Part shown: positions 44,389 to 52,766 of the stretch, piece by piece | How the letters are laid out: each line of letters begins with the position of its first letter | Position numbering within the stretch: position 1 is the first letter of the stretch | Assembly: GCF_020524085.2 (NCBI RefSeq) | Contig: NZ_CP129016.1 | Span: 3,835,859-3,899,858 of the forward strand | Reading direction: 5' to 3' | Length of the DNA: 64,000 nucleotides | From: Halobacillus litoralis | Lineage (GTDB): Bacteria; Bacillota; Bacilli; Bacillales; Halobacillaceae | Notes under the pieces: generated by a model | The model's input: the letters and a program-made list of their open reading frames with translations, nothing else | Told to the model about the DNA's origin: nothing | The model's database searches: none | Program-made: the position numbers and the translations under genes

Positions 44389-45914
44389 TTTCCACAAAAG
44401 AGAGCTCGATACTCTTCTTCAATGACTTTTCCAAATGTTTTTTCTGTTTCTCTGCTTGATATTCTTCAGGCATGTAAGCACCGTTACAATAGAGAGTGAC
44501 ACGAAGGTCGTCCCCATCATTGGATAGTTCCAGCTTTTCGACCGTCTGCCTTCGAGTGCTGTCTAGACTATAACAAAACTTCAACATCGACCCGAGAAGG
44601 CGGATCTTTTTTCGTTCATCTTTCAAGAACCACTGTTTGAATGGGTCAAGGAATTGCTTGAATACTGTTTTGTTTTTAAAGGAAGCCATTAAAGCCATCC
44701 GCAGCCTTTCCATATGCATTAGCCCATCAATGGTTCGGTTTGCGAGGAGATAAAAAGTATGCTGCGAGCTTGATTCATTGTCAATATATTCACCGAGATT
44801 GAAGACGTAGCTTGCTCTTTTCACTTCCTGCCAGTCTTTTTTCCTCAAGGAGCCGATCCCATAATCGTGAAGCTGATGGAACAAGTCATGAGCCAGGTGC
44901 TGAACGTGCTGGATGTGTTTTACATTCAACTCATAATCACTGATCAGTTCCTGAATGCTCTCCTCTAACACATTCGGAAATAAGGCTGTACCCATATCAC
45001 TAGTGAGCTGCTCGAAAAAGATGCCGTCGCGCAATCCTTTTCTGCTTAAGATGAACCCTGAAGCATGGACAGTATCGTACAAAGAATGAAAAACTTCTGT
45101 TGCAGGAAGGATGATGTCCGCTCGGTCCTTCGATAACCCTTCAACCTTCTGTAACTTCTTCATATTCAAGGTGAAAAGATAGTTCTTGATAAATGCCAGG
45201 TCACTATCTTTCATTTTATATTGGTGTAGGCCAGCGAGCGGATATTCTTTCAAGTTTTGATCGATTTGAACGAGGTTACGCGCCCCTCCCCCAATTCCAA
45301 TCAACGGAACGTTTTTTTTTCTTCAGCCAAGGGAGAGATTGAAACTGTTCAATTAGATAATCCCGAAGGTCTGACATCTCTTTCTCTGTTGGAAGATCCT
45401 TTTTAAAGAAATCTTGTTTAAGCGTAAGCGCTCCGAATGGGAAACTATGGGACTCAATCAATTCCCTGTCCTTGAAATATGTAACTTCAGTACTTCCTCC
45501 ACCGATGTCTACAGTAATTCCCTCTGTCACAGGCGTCGAATTTACCACAGCTAGATAACCATAATAAGCTTCTTCATGATCTGAAAGAATGCGCATATCA
45601 AACCCTGTATGTTCAGATACTTGATGAATGATTTCAGCTTGATTTTGTGCTTGTCTGATGGTGGCGGTCGCTACACAAACCATTTCCTCTAAAGGGTAAG
45701 ACTCTGCGACTTGCTTGAAGCTTTTTAATGTGGTCAGAAGGATCTGGATCCCTTCTGTTGATAAGAGGCCGTCGTCCATGAGGTGATTCCTCAACCTGGC
45801 AACAGCTTTCACATTTTCCACTTCCCGAAGACGTCCACCTTTCTCTCTCAAATAAATGACTAGACGCATTGTGTTCGATCCGACATCAATAATTGCATAA
45901 TAATTTTTGGCCAT
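44378..45914 (-). CDS. ppx: Exopolyphosphatase Ppx/GppA, reading frame broken at an A9 run
   Basis: The gene would encode an enzyme of about 511 residues that removes terminal phosphates from polyphosphate. The N-terminal part (DVGSNTMRLVIYL, then VDIGGGSTEVTYF) and the C-terminal part (VPLIGIGGGARNLV, then the HD-type region ALFPNVLEESIQEL...HVQHLAHDLFHQLHDYG) are in different frames. The shift lies at nine consecutive A on the coding strand (45312-45320); with eight A the frame joins as LPWLKKKNVPLIGIGGG, exactly as the family requires. It may be a sequencing error, a real mutation, or a site of polymerase slippage. Start ATG at 45914, after GGTGAG. Product family is certain; activity is not. 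Confidence 0.85.
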
Positions 45915-45956
45915 CGTCTCACCACACTTCATTTTTTGCCATTATACCACAAGAAA

Positions 45957-45984
45957 CCGCCCTCTTAATATAATAAGAGGACGG
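45957..45984 (-). terminator. Terminator of prkA
   Basis: CCGTCCTCTTA and TAAGAGGGCGG form an 11-bp stem with one G.U pair on the minus strand, followed by TTTCTTG. It starts 13 nt after the prkA stop. Confidence 0.8.
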
Positions 45985-45997
45985 CTGTGGGATGCTA

Positions 45998-47893
45998 TTA
46001 TCTATTCAGTAAGCTACCGACGTACTTCAATAATTCATTGGCAGAGCTGGAATTGTAACCATGCTCATCGACGAGAGTCGCGACAACTTCATTGATCTTC
46101 TTAAGCTGCTGTTCATCCGGCGTTTTTGTGGACGTCGTAATTTTCACTACATCCTTCAGGTCTGCGAACAATTTCTTTTGAATCGCTTCACGCAACCGCT
46201 CATGAGACTGATAATCGAACTTCTTGCCTTTTCTAGCATAAGCAGAAATGCGGATCAAGATCTCTTCACGGAACGCCTTCTTCGCGTTTTCCGATACACC
46301 GATCTGTTCTTCAATGGAACGCATGAGGCGCTCATCAGGGTTCAATTCCTCCCCTGTCAGCGGATCTCTAAGCTTCGCTTTGTTGCAGTATGCCTCTACA
46401 TTATCCAAATAGTTATCCATCAATGTGACCGCTGACTCTTCATAAGAGTAGACAAAAGCTTTCTGCACTTCTTTCTTCGCGATTTCATCGTATTCTTTCC
46501 TAGCGAGTGAAATGAAGTCAAGATAACGCTCTTTATCTTCACTGGAAATGGAAGCGTGACTTCCGAGACCGTCTTTCAACGAACGCAGAACATCCAGTGC
46601 GTTGATCGACGTCAACTCTTTCTTAATAATGGTAGAGGAAATGCGGTTAATCACATAACGAGGGTCAATGCCGCTCATCCCTTCATCCGCATGCTCTCTC
46701 TTCAGCTCTTCCACATCTACATCGCTGAATCCTTCTAAAATTTCGCCGTCATATAAACGCATTTTCTTCAGCACATCGACAGAAGCTTTTTTCGATTCTT
46801 TCAGTCGGGTCAGTATCGTAAACATCGCAGCAACCCTCAGTGTATGCGGAGCGATGTGCACATCCCTGATGTCACTCTCTCTGATCATCTTTTCATAGAT
46901 CCGTTCTTCCTGACTAACCTTCAAATTATAAGGGACAGGCATAACAATCATTCGTGAATGCAAGGCCTCATTTTTCTTGTTGGCAATGAAAGAACGATAT
47001 TCCGCTTCGTTCGTATGGGCAATGATTAATTCATCTGCAGAAATCAGTGCAAAACGTCCAGCCTTGAAGTTTCCTTCCTGCGTCAAGCTGAGCAAGTGCC
47101 ATAAAAACTTTTCATCACACTTCAGCATTTCCTGAAACTCCATGATTCCACGGTTCGCTTTGTTCAATTCCCCATCGAAACGGTAAGCTCGAGGATCTGA
47201 TTCAGAACCATACTGGGCAATCGTAGAGAAGTCAATTGAACCGGTCAAGTCAGCTATATCCTGGGACTTTGGATCGGAAGGACTGAACGTACCTATGCCT
47301 GTACGCTTATCCTCTGAGAAAAAGATACGTTCAACTAAAACGTCTTCAATCCTTCCCCCATACTCAGTTTCAACTCTCATCGTGTTTAATGGGGATAGAC
47401 TTCCCTCAACACGAATGCCATACTCTTCCTGCAAATCCTTACGCAGATGGTTCGGAACGAGGTGTAAAGGGTCCTCATGCATCGGACAACCCTTAATGGC
47501 AAAAACAGCCCCTTCATCAGTATGCGTGTAGTGCTCCATCCCTCGTTTAAGTAAGTTAACGAGCGTTGACTTACCACCACTAACAGGTCCCATCAGTAAA
47601 AGAATACGTTTTCTAACGTCCAATCTTCTTGCTGCGGGGTGGAAATATTCTTCAACAAGTTTCTCCATTGATTCATCCAAGCCATAAATATCCTCATCGA
47701 AAAACTTGTAACGCTTATGATCGTGCTCTTCTGCTACTCCCGCACTTTTAATCATATTGTAAACGCGGGAATGGGCGGATTGAGCTAAATACGGGCGCTC
47801 TTTCAGTAATTCCAAATATTCTGAGAATGTACCTTCCCATTTCAGTTCTTCTTCTTGTTCCCGGTGGTCTTGTATTTTCTTTAAAATGTCCAC
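45998..47893 (-). CDS. prkA: PrkA AAA+ serine protein kinase / protease-like
   Basis: The 631-residue protein has an AAA+ domain with Walker A GPVSGGKS (102-109) and the PrkA-typical CPMHEDPLHLVP (~136-147), AQYGSESDPRAYRFDGELNKANRGI, and a C-terminal PrkA kinase-like domain (ISAYARKGKKFDYQSHERLREAIQKKLF near 560-590). B. subtilis PrkA is needed for normal sporulation and accumulates in the spore coat; whether it acts as a kinase or a protease has been debated. The start is GTG at 47893, 7 nt after GGGGGAGG. Two palindromic repeats lie upstream. Its usual partner yhbH is 9 kb away. Confidence 0.93.
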   Translation of the reverse strand: MDILKKIQDHREQEEELKWEGTFSEYLELLKERPYLAQSAHSRVYNMIKSAGVAEEHDHKRYKFFDEDIYGLDESMEKLVEEYFHPAARRLDVRKRILLLMGPVSGGKSTLVNLLKRGMEHYTHTDEGAVFAIKGCPMHEDPLHLVPNHLRKDLQEEYGIRVEGSLSPLNTMRVETEYGGRIEDVLVERIFFSEDKRTGIGTFSPSDPKSQDIADLTGSIDFSTIAQYGSESDPRAYRFDGELNKANRGIMEFQEMLKCDEKFLWHLLSLTQEGNFKAGRFALISADELIIAHTNEAEYRSFIANKKNEALHSRMIVMPVPYNLKVSQEERIYEKMIRESDIRDVHIAPHTLRVAAMFTILTRLKESKKASVDVLKKMRLYDGEILEGFSDVDVEELKREHADEGMSGIDPRYVINRISSTIIKKELTSINALDVLRSLKDGLGSHASISSEDKERYLDFISLARKEYDEIAKKEVQKAFVYSYEESAVTLMDNYLDNVEAYCNKAKLRDPLTGEELNPDERLMRSIEEQIGVSENAKKAFREEILIRISAYARKGKKFDYQSHERLREAIQKKLFADLKDVVKITTSTKTPDEQQLKKINEVVATLVDEHGYNSSSANELLKYVGSLLNR

Positions 47894-47983
47894 TTCGCGA
47901 CCTCCCCCGTCGTAAGAGACGAATTTTAATACATCCTATGCCTGGCTACTGTAAAACATGTGTAAATGAATTCGAAATGCGGA

Positions 47984-48081
47984 GGCATCCTGGTAGACGC
48001 GACAAGCATAAGACAAACGGTGCAGTGGTGCGTTCTTTCACCACGGAAGCGGTTGTCTTATGTCTCTAGCGTCTGGATGCC
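47984..48081. repeat. 98-bp imperfect palindrome, unit 1
   Basis: GGCATCC, AGACGC and AGCATAAGACAA on the left are mirrored by TTGTCTTATGTCT, GCGTCT and GGATGCC on the right, around a central TGGTG/CACCA hairpin. It is about 70% alike to unit 2, in the same orientation. It contains no gene. Confidence 0.85.
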
Positions 48082-48110
48082 GGAGCTGGACACTACACGA
48101 GAAATGTGGA

Positions 48111-48209
48111 AGCGGCCTGCTTAGACACGACAAGCATAAGACAATCGGCGCAGTGGTGTGTTCTTCCACCACGTAGGCGGTTGACTTATGTCTCGAGTGT
48201 CTGGCCGCT
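48111..48209. repeat. 98-bp imperfect palindrome, unit 2
   Basis: AGCGGCC, AGACAC and GCATAAGACAA are mirrored by TTGACTTATGTCT, GTGTCT and GGCCGCT. The inner sequence GACAAGCATAAGACAA and the CAGTGGTG loop arm are shared with unit 1, but the outermost 7-bp arm (GGCATCC in unit 1, AGCGGCC here) has changed on both sides so pairing is kept. Confidence 0.85.
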
Positions 48210-48365
48210 TAAAAACAGAATAAATAGGGCAAAATCCTGCTCTGATTTCGGCTACCACAACCCTTTAGAAGAAACAAACTCAAAACCCTGCTTTAAGAGA
48301 CAACTAAAAAGTGAGGGAAAAGCCCTCTTATCCACCCTATGCCGCCCTTGTTCATTCATGACAGA

Positions 48366-48398
48366 AAAAGAGGACCAACATAAAAGTCAGTCCTCTTC
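48366..48398 (-). terminator. Terminator of the 59-residue membrane protein gene
   Basis: AAGAGGAC and GTCCTCTT pair; on the minus strand TTTTTCTG follows. The stop codon lies within the hairpin. Confidence 0.82.
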
Positions 48399-48566
48399 GT
48401 AATCCTTTTCCTCCATATACCTACGCCTTTTGGATAACCCCATGACCAAAAAAGCAACAAATAGAAATAAATTAAGCCACCTGAAATCATCATAAAATAT
48501 AGCTAATAATGCCCAAATTGCCGCACTGATTAAGAAAAGAATGCTGGAAAGCAACGTTTGGCTCAC
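48387..48566 (-). CDS. Small two-helix membrane protein of unknown function
   Basis: I do not recognise this 59-residue protein. It has two hydrophobic segments (TLLSSILFLISAAIWALLAI and LNLFLFVAFLVMGL) and an acidic-basic C-terminal tail (SKRRRYMEEKDYEED). It starts at GTG 48566, 7 nt after GGAGG; an ATG 6 nt earlier abuts the ribosome site and is too close. Its own terminator follows. The clear ribosome site, terminator and membrane pattern make it a real gene. Confidence 0.72.
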   Translation of the reverse strand: MSQTLLSSILFLISAAIWALLAIFYDDFRWLNLFLFVAFLVMGLSKRRRYMEEKDYEED

Positions 48567-48674
48567 GATCATCCCTCCTTCCTTTATTATAAATCAACAG
48601 AACCATATTGTATGTCCATTTTTTCGCAATGAGCATGTAGTCCTAAAGGTTGAATTGAACCCTCTTAGTAAATT

Positions 48675-48703
48675 TTGACACGATGATAGACCCTTGTTAA
48701 AAT
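48675..48703 (+). promoter_or_regulatory. Promoter of lipM-lipA
   Basis: A perfect TTGACA (48675-48680) and TAAAAT (48698-48703) are 17 bp apart, 55 bp before the lipM start. Confidence 0.7.
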
Positions 48704-48758
48704 TGTTACGAATATTTTAATAGGATAAAGTGCTACACAATAGAAAGAAGGACTGCAA

Positions 48759-49574
48759 ATGGAAACATGGTACTTTGTCGATTCAGGTCATTGCACCCCT
48801 GCTATGAACATGGCATTGGATGAAGCCTTGATGAATTGGCACCGTAATGGAGACATTCCTCCTGTACTCCGCTTTTATGGATGGGAGCCTGCTGGATTAT
48901 CTGTAGGATATTTTCAGAAAGTCAAAGGAAAGATTGATTTGGAAGGCGTCCAAAAGCATGGGTATGAACTTGTTCGCCGTCAGACTGGAGGACGAGCTGT
49001 CCTACATGACAATGAACTCACATATAGTGTAATAGTGTCAGAAAATCATCCGGATATGCCGGACTCTGTAAAAGAAGCATATCTTGTACTATCCAAAGGT
49101 TTGCTTGAAGGGTTCACAAACCTTGGCATACAAGCAGAATTCGCTGTTCCTGAAGGAAAATTAGATGTTGCAGGATCCGCTGTATGCTTTGAAGAACCAT
49201 CGTGGTATGAACTAATTGTCGAAGGTAAAAAAGCAGCTGGAAGTGCACAGACAAGAAAGAAAGGGATTATCCTTCAACATGGATCCATCCCCATTGATGT
49301 CGATGACGTCAAACTATTCGATATGTTTATCTATAAAAATGAACGGATTAAAGAACGCGCTCGAAAAGCCTTCGGTGACAAAGCCGTAGCTATTAACCAA
49401 ATCGTCGATCAACCCGTAACTTTCGAAGATACGAAAAAAGCCTTTAAAAATGGATTTGAAGAAGGACTGGGGATTAAACTAGAGCCTTTTAAACTAACGG
49501 AAGCACAATGGAGCGAAGTTAAAAAAATTGCAAAAGAACGTTATGAAACCGACGAGTGGAACTATGCTCGCTAA
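48759..49574 (+). CDS. lipM: Octanoyl-[ACP]:protein N-octanoyltransferase LipM
   Basis: The 271-residue enzyme moves octanoate from acyl-carrier protein to GcvH at the start of lipoate synthesis. The RRQTGGRAVLHDNELTYSV motif (73-91) is typical of the biotin/lipoyl ligase fold, and Cys143 in the AVCFEEPSWYE context corresponds to the acyl-binding Cys of LipM rather than to LplA. The start follows AAGGAC. It lies 10-20 nt before lipA on the same strand, so the two lipoate steps form one operon, unlike B. subtilis where the genes are apart. A consensus promoter precedes it. Confidence 0.9.
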   Translation: METWYFVDSGHCTPAMNMALDEALMNWHRNGDIPPVLRFYGWEPAGLSVGYFQKVKGKIDLEGVQKHGYELVRRQTGGRAVLHDNELTYSVIVSENHPDMPDSVKEAYLVLSKGLLEGFTNLGIQAEFAVPEGKLDVAGSAVCFEEPSWYELIVEGKKAAGSAQTRKKGIILQHGSIPIDVDDVKLFDMFIYKNERIKERARKAFGDKAVAINQIVDQPVTFEDTKKAFKNGFEEGLGIKLEPFKLTEAQWSEVKKIAKERYETDEWNYAR

Positions 49575-49593
49575 TGGATAAGGAGTGAACAAA

Positions 49594-50538
49594 TTGGCCA
49601 AAAATCAAGAGTACATAAGAAAACCAGAATGGCTGAAAATCAAAATTAATACAAACAAATCCTACACTGGCTTGAAAAAGCTGATGCGTGATAAAAAACT
49701 CAACACCGTATGTGAAGAAGCGCGTTGTCCAAACATTCACGAATGCTGGAGTGAACGCAAAACGGCTACATTCATGATTCTTGGAGATACTTGTACACGA
49801 GGATGCCGCTTCTGTGCGGTTAAAACAGGTCTCCCTAACGAATTAGATTGGGGCGAACCAGAACGTGTCGCTGATTCTGTAGAAATCATGGGACTTAAAC
49901 ACGTCGTCGTTACCGCTGTAGCACGTGATGATTTAAATGATGGTGGTGCAGCCGTTTTCGCTGAAACGGTGAAAGCGATCCGCCGCCGTGTCCCAGGATG
50001 TACCGTTGAAATTCTCCCTTCTGATATGAAAGGGGATTACGAGAGCCTCCACACACTTATGGATGGTGAACCGGATATATTCAACCACAACATTGAAACC
50101 GTACGCCGCCTGACGAAAAAAGTGCGTGCTCGCGCTATGTATGATCGATCTCTAGAACTGTTGAAACGAGTAAAAGAAATCCGTCCGAATACACCTACAA
50201 AATCAAGCATCATGGTCGGACTAGGAGAAACAAAAGAAGAAATCGTTGAAGCCATGGACGACCTTCTCGCACACAACGTAGACATCATGACAATTGGTCA
50301 ATACTTACAACCGACGAAAAAGCACTTAAACGTTGAACGTTATTATCACCCTGATGAATTTGAAGAGCTTAAGAAAATTGCTCTTGAGAAAGGATTCAAA
50401 CACTGTGAAGCAGGTCCAATGGTACGTTCTTCCTATCACGCCGATGAGCAAGTAAATGCCACATCTGCTCAGCGTCGTATCAAGTACATGCAGGGATACG
50501 AATCTCAAGGAAAAGAACTAGATACGACAAACTTCTAA
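49594..50538 (+). CDS. lipA: Lipoyl synthase LipA (radical SAM)
   Basis: The 314-residue enzyme inserts two sulfurs into protein-bound octanoate. The auxiliary iron-sulfur cluster ligands are Cys40, Cys45 and Cys51 ([12 protein letters not shown]), the radical SAM ligands are Cys67, Cys71 and Cys74 (CTRGCRFC), and the C-terminal [10 protein letters not shown] with its conserved Ser is intact. The start is TTG at 49594, giving [13 protein letters not shown] as in other Bacillus LipA proteins, with AAGGAG 8 nt upstream; the GTG at 49585 overlaps that site. A terminator follows. Confidence 0.95.
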   Translation: MAKNQEYIRKPEWLKIKINTNKSYTGLKKLMRDKKLNTVCEEARCPNIHECWSERKTATFMILGDTCTRGCRFCAVKTGLPNELDWGEPERVADSVEIMGLKHVVVTAVARDDLNDGGAAVFAETVKAIRRRVPGCTVEILPSDMKGDYESLHTLMDGEPDIFNHNIETVRRLTKKVRARAMYDRSLELLKRVKEIRPNTPTKSSIMVGLGETKEEIVEAMDDLLAHNVDIMTIGQYLQPTKKHLNVERYYHPDEFEELKKIALEKGFKHCEAGPMVRSSYHADEQVNATSAQRRIKYMQGYESQGKELDTTNF

Positions 50539-50547
50539 AAAAAATTG

Positions 50548-50573
50548 CCCCTCATGAATTCTTTCATGAGGGG
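50548..50573 (+). terminator. Terminator of lipM-lipA
   Basis: CCCCTCATGA and TCATGAGGGG form a perfect 10-bp stem followed by TGTTTATTTT. Confidence 0.85.
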
Positions 50574-50596
50574 TGTTTATTTTACCATTGTTCTCC

Positions 50597-50878
50597 TTAA
50601 TATGGAGGTCGGTTATATCCATAGGGACCTGGGCCACCAGGTCCTCCTGGTCCTCCGCCCGGTCCACCATAACCTCCGTAACCTCCGTAACCACCATAAT
50701 ATGGTGGGGGTGGAGGTGGGGGACCAAATCCTCCATAAAAACCTGGCGCAAGTGCTCCACCTATAAAACCACCGAGCAATCCACCAGCAAAAGGACCTAA
50801 AAAGAAGAAACGTTCATCGTCAAAGCGGAAATCATCTTCTACTTGGTAAGGATTATAATAATATTGGTAATGGTTCAT
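50597..50878 (-). CDS. Gly/Pro/Tyr-rich small protein (possible spore-coat or surface protein)
   Basis: The 93-residue protein has a Tyr/Asn-rich start (MNHYQYYYNPYQ), an acidic segment (VEDDFRFDDERFF), a Gly/Ala-rich hydrophobic stretch (GPFAGGLLGGFIGGALAPGF) that could insert in a membrane, then PPPPPPP and tandem YGG and GGP repeats to the end. GGAGG lies about 8-9 nt before the ATG. Such composition is common among Bacillus spore coat proteins and glycine-zipper proteins, but no family can be named. The repeats invite length variation. Confidence 0.68.
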   Translation of the reverse strand: MNHYQYYYNPYQVEDDFRFDDERFFFLGPFAGGLLGGFIGGALAPGFYGGFGPPPPPPPYYGGYGGYGGYGGPGGGPGGPGGPGPYGYNRPPY

Positions 50879-50994
50879 TCATGCTCCTCCAATCCTACCT
50901 TGGTTATTCACCTACCCTTCACTCTATGTAAACGCCCGCCCTGACGTATAGGCATGTGTCATCAAGCAAAGGATAAATTTAACTGGACAAACAA

Positions 50995-51023
50995 TTCACA
51001 TCCACCCATAATTAGGGTATAAT
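50995..51023 (+). promoter_or_regulatory. Promoter of the 31-residue peptide gene
   Basis: TTCACA (50995-51000) and a perfect TATAAT (51018-51023) are 17 bp apart. The ATG follows 45 bp later. Confidence 0.65.
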
Positions 51024-51067
51024 ATGAATTAAACATGCTTGTCTGGTTACATAAAGGAGGACCACTC

Positions 51068-51163
51068 ATGAATCTTACAATGATCATTCTTGTTTGTGTC
51101 GCATTTCTTGCTGCTATCTTCAGTGCCGGATATGACACAAAACCAGGTACGCCAAAAAGATAA
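51068..51163 (+). CDS. 31-residue hydrophobic membrane peptide
   Basis: ATG at 51068 is preceded by AAAGGAGG 8 nt upstream and opens a frame of 31 codons: MNLTMIILVCVAFLAAIFSA then GYDTKPGTPKR. The first 20 residues form a membrane helix; the short tail is basic and polar. The gene has its own consensus promoter and a strong terminator 6 nt after the stop, so it is a complete minimal transcription unit. No family is recognised. Small sporulation or stress membrane peptides look similar. Confidence 0.7.
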   Translation: MNLTMIILVCVAFLAAIFSAGYDTKPGTPKR

Positions 51164-51168
51164 GAGCA

Positions 51169-51196
51169 AAAACGCATCCATATTGGATGCGTTTTT
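51169..51196 (+). terminator. Terminator of the 31-residue peptide gene
   Basis: AAAACGCATCCA and TGGATGCGTTTT form a perfect 12-bp stem, followed by more T. Confidence 0.9.
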
Positions 51197-51250
51197 TCGT
51201 GTAGTTTATTGGTACCATCAATATTAGACATGCAAAAGCAGAAGCCATAG

Positions 51251-51280
51251 ACAAAAGACGACCACTTCCGGCCGCCTTTT
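51251..51280 (-). terminator. Probable terminator of trmL
   Basis: On the minus strand GGCGGCC pairs with GGTCGTC (two G.U pairs), followed by TTTTGTC. It lies directly after the trmL stop. Confidence 0.6.
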
Positions 51281-51284
51281 CGCT

Positions 51285-51761
51285 TCATTTGATTAAATTC
51301 GGATGCCCTTGTTGTCTCAGAGCCTCAAAAAGAATGATAGAGGCTGTATTTGATAAATTTAGTGATCTCACTTGATCCGTCATCGGTATTCTTAAACAAC
51401 GGTCCTCCAACCCTTCTAACAGGTTTTTAGGAATCCCGTCACTTTCACGCCCGAAAACGAACAGCAAATCCTGCTCGACATCACTAAAGTCAAAATCCAC
51501 GTAAGATTTCGTACCGAAATTCTCAATAAAGTAGAATTCCCCTTCAGGAAATGCATCATAAAGTTCTTGAATGGAATCGTAGTAATTCACATTGACCTTA
51601 TGCCAATAGTCCAACCCTGCACGGCGGACCATTTTATCGTCTGTCGAAAAACCGAGGGGACGTATCAGGTGGAGTTCCGAATTTGTAGCAAGACATGTAC
51701 GGGCGATATTGCCCGTATTTGCCGGGATTTCCGGTTGAAAGAGTACAATATGGTTAGGCAT
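51285..51761 (-). CDS. trmL: tRNA (cytidine/uridine-34-2'-O)-methyltransferase TrmL
   Basis: The 158-residue SPOUT methyltransferase modifies the wobble ribose of leucine tRNAs. The N-terminal IVLFQPEIPANTGNIARTC, the central FVFGRESDGIP-like stretch (LLFVFGRESDGIPKNLL), and the C-terminal knot motif RIPMTDQVRSLNLSNTASII are all present. Length is that of the family. The start at 51761 has GAGGTG 6 nt upstream; a GTG 9 nt earlier lies within that site. It stands alone between a peptide gene and the amidase-domain gene. Confidence 0.92.
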   Translation of the reverse strand: MPNHIVLFQPEIPANTGNIARTCLATNSELHLIRPLGFSTDDKMVRRAGLDYWHKVNVNYYDSIQELYDAFPEGEFYFIENFGTKSYVDFDFSDVEQDLLFVFGRESDGIPKNLLEGLEDRCLRIPMTDQVRSLNLSNTASIILFEALRQQGHPNLIK

Positions 51762-51812
51762 GCGTTTCACCTCAGTCTAATCTTAGTCAACTAGGCTATT
51801 ATATCATACTCT

Positions 51813-52682
51813 TCAACCGTCGATTTTATAAAATTTGTACTGAATTTCAGGCGTGTAGGCTGTAGAGTCTTCATACGCCCAGTAGCGGTGCCGGCTGTTG
51901 GATGTATGAGCATTCACAAGCGGCATGCCATTGGCGTCTTTTTTGACGACGAAGGTGTTGTGATCAAACCTTCCATCTCCCTGAAAGTCATAGCAAATGA
52001 CATCCCCTGGTGAAAGTTGATCGGCAGAAGAAACCTCTGTCGCTGTGAGACCTTTTCTCGCTCCTCCGAAATACCACCGGAGTGCATGCGCGACCGTCCA
52101 ACTATAGCTCCAATTTCCACTTCCATACCACCAGCCTCTTGTACGGTTCGGTGCTCCCCATGGTGTCGCTCCACCTGCTCGTATACACTGGGACACATAA
52201 TTCGTACAATCCACATCGAAACTTCTATACGCTGGATTGTAGCTGTCCCACCACCGGTCAGCATAGCGAACAGCTTCTCTGCGATTGTAAGTGAATCGTG
52301 ATAGTTCTCGATCCTGCCCCGTCGCAAAATCCATAGGCAAGGACTTAGTCATTTCGTTTCCTTCAAACATCTCTGTCCTTACTTTGTGGTCCATTAACTC
52401 TTCCCCCATAAACTTCGCATATCCATGATAGTGACCTTCTTCTAGGAAAGCATATCGTCCTGACTTGATAAGCAGGGATAAGGTTAAAAGATACTGTATG
52501 TGCGTTTGATCTTCATAAGCGACTCGGTGGTAAGGATGTATGTTAAAGGTCAGGCGCTGAAGGCGCTGCCCGCGCTCCTCAATGCCGTCTACTTTTTTTC
52601 TTAACCAGAGATGGTCTTCCTGTTCGAACAATCGATCCATGATTCTTTCCCAATAGACTTGCAGTTGATATGTATGACTCAT
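51813..52682 (-). CDS. Amidase_6 domain (papain-like) protein, YhbB-like
   Basis: The 289-residue protein has an N-terminal mixed domain (1-125) and a C-terminal Amidase_6 (PF12671-type) domain (130-280). Cys in DVDCTNYVSQCI, His in RFDHNTFVV and Asn in NAHTSN form the likely catalytic set of a papain/NlpC-like fold. No signal peptide is seen, so it may act inside the cell, in the mother cell or forespore, or be released otherwise. Homologues occur in most spore formers. The start follows AGGAGGGG. The substrate (peptidoglycan stem peptide or another amide) is not known. Confidence 0.8.
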   Translation of the reverse strand: MSHTYQLQVYWERIMDRLFEQEDHLWLRKKVDGIEERGQRLQRLTFNIHPYHRVAYEDQTHIQYLLTLSLLIKSGRYAFLEEGHYHGYAKFMGEELMDHKVRTEMFEGNEMTKSLPMDFATGQDRELSRFTYNRREAVRYADRWWDSYNPAYRSFDVDCTNYVSQCIRAGGATPWGAPNRTRGWWYGSGNWSYSWTVAHALRWYFGGARKGLTATEVSSADQLSPGDVICYDFQGDGRFDHNTFVVKKDANGMPLVNAHTSNSRHRYWAYEDSTAYTPEIQYKFYKIDG

Positions 52683-52733
52683 GCCACTCCCCTCCTTTTA
52701 CATCATATGAAAAGTAAAGAAGGACATGAACAT

Positions 52734-52766
52734 CAAAAAAGCAGCCTCCATTTGATGGAGCCTGCT
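52734..52766 (-). terminator. Terminator of ogt
   Basis: AGCAGCCTCCAT and ATGGAGCCTGCT pair with one mismatch; TTTTTTGATG follows on the minus strand. It directly abuts the stop codon. Confidence 0.88.

Noticed and set aside
44378..45932. Two separate ppx-like genes (218 and 308 codons)
   Set aside because: They overlap by a frameshift at an A9 run, the second has no ribosome site, and together they make one normal-length enzyme.
47827..48402. 80- to 98-codon plus-strand ORFs between prkA and the small membrane protein gene
   Set aside because: They run through the palindromic repeats and the terminator, lack ribosome sites and have no family features.
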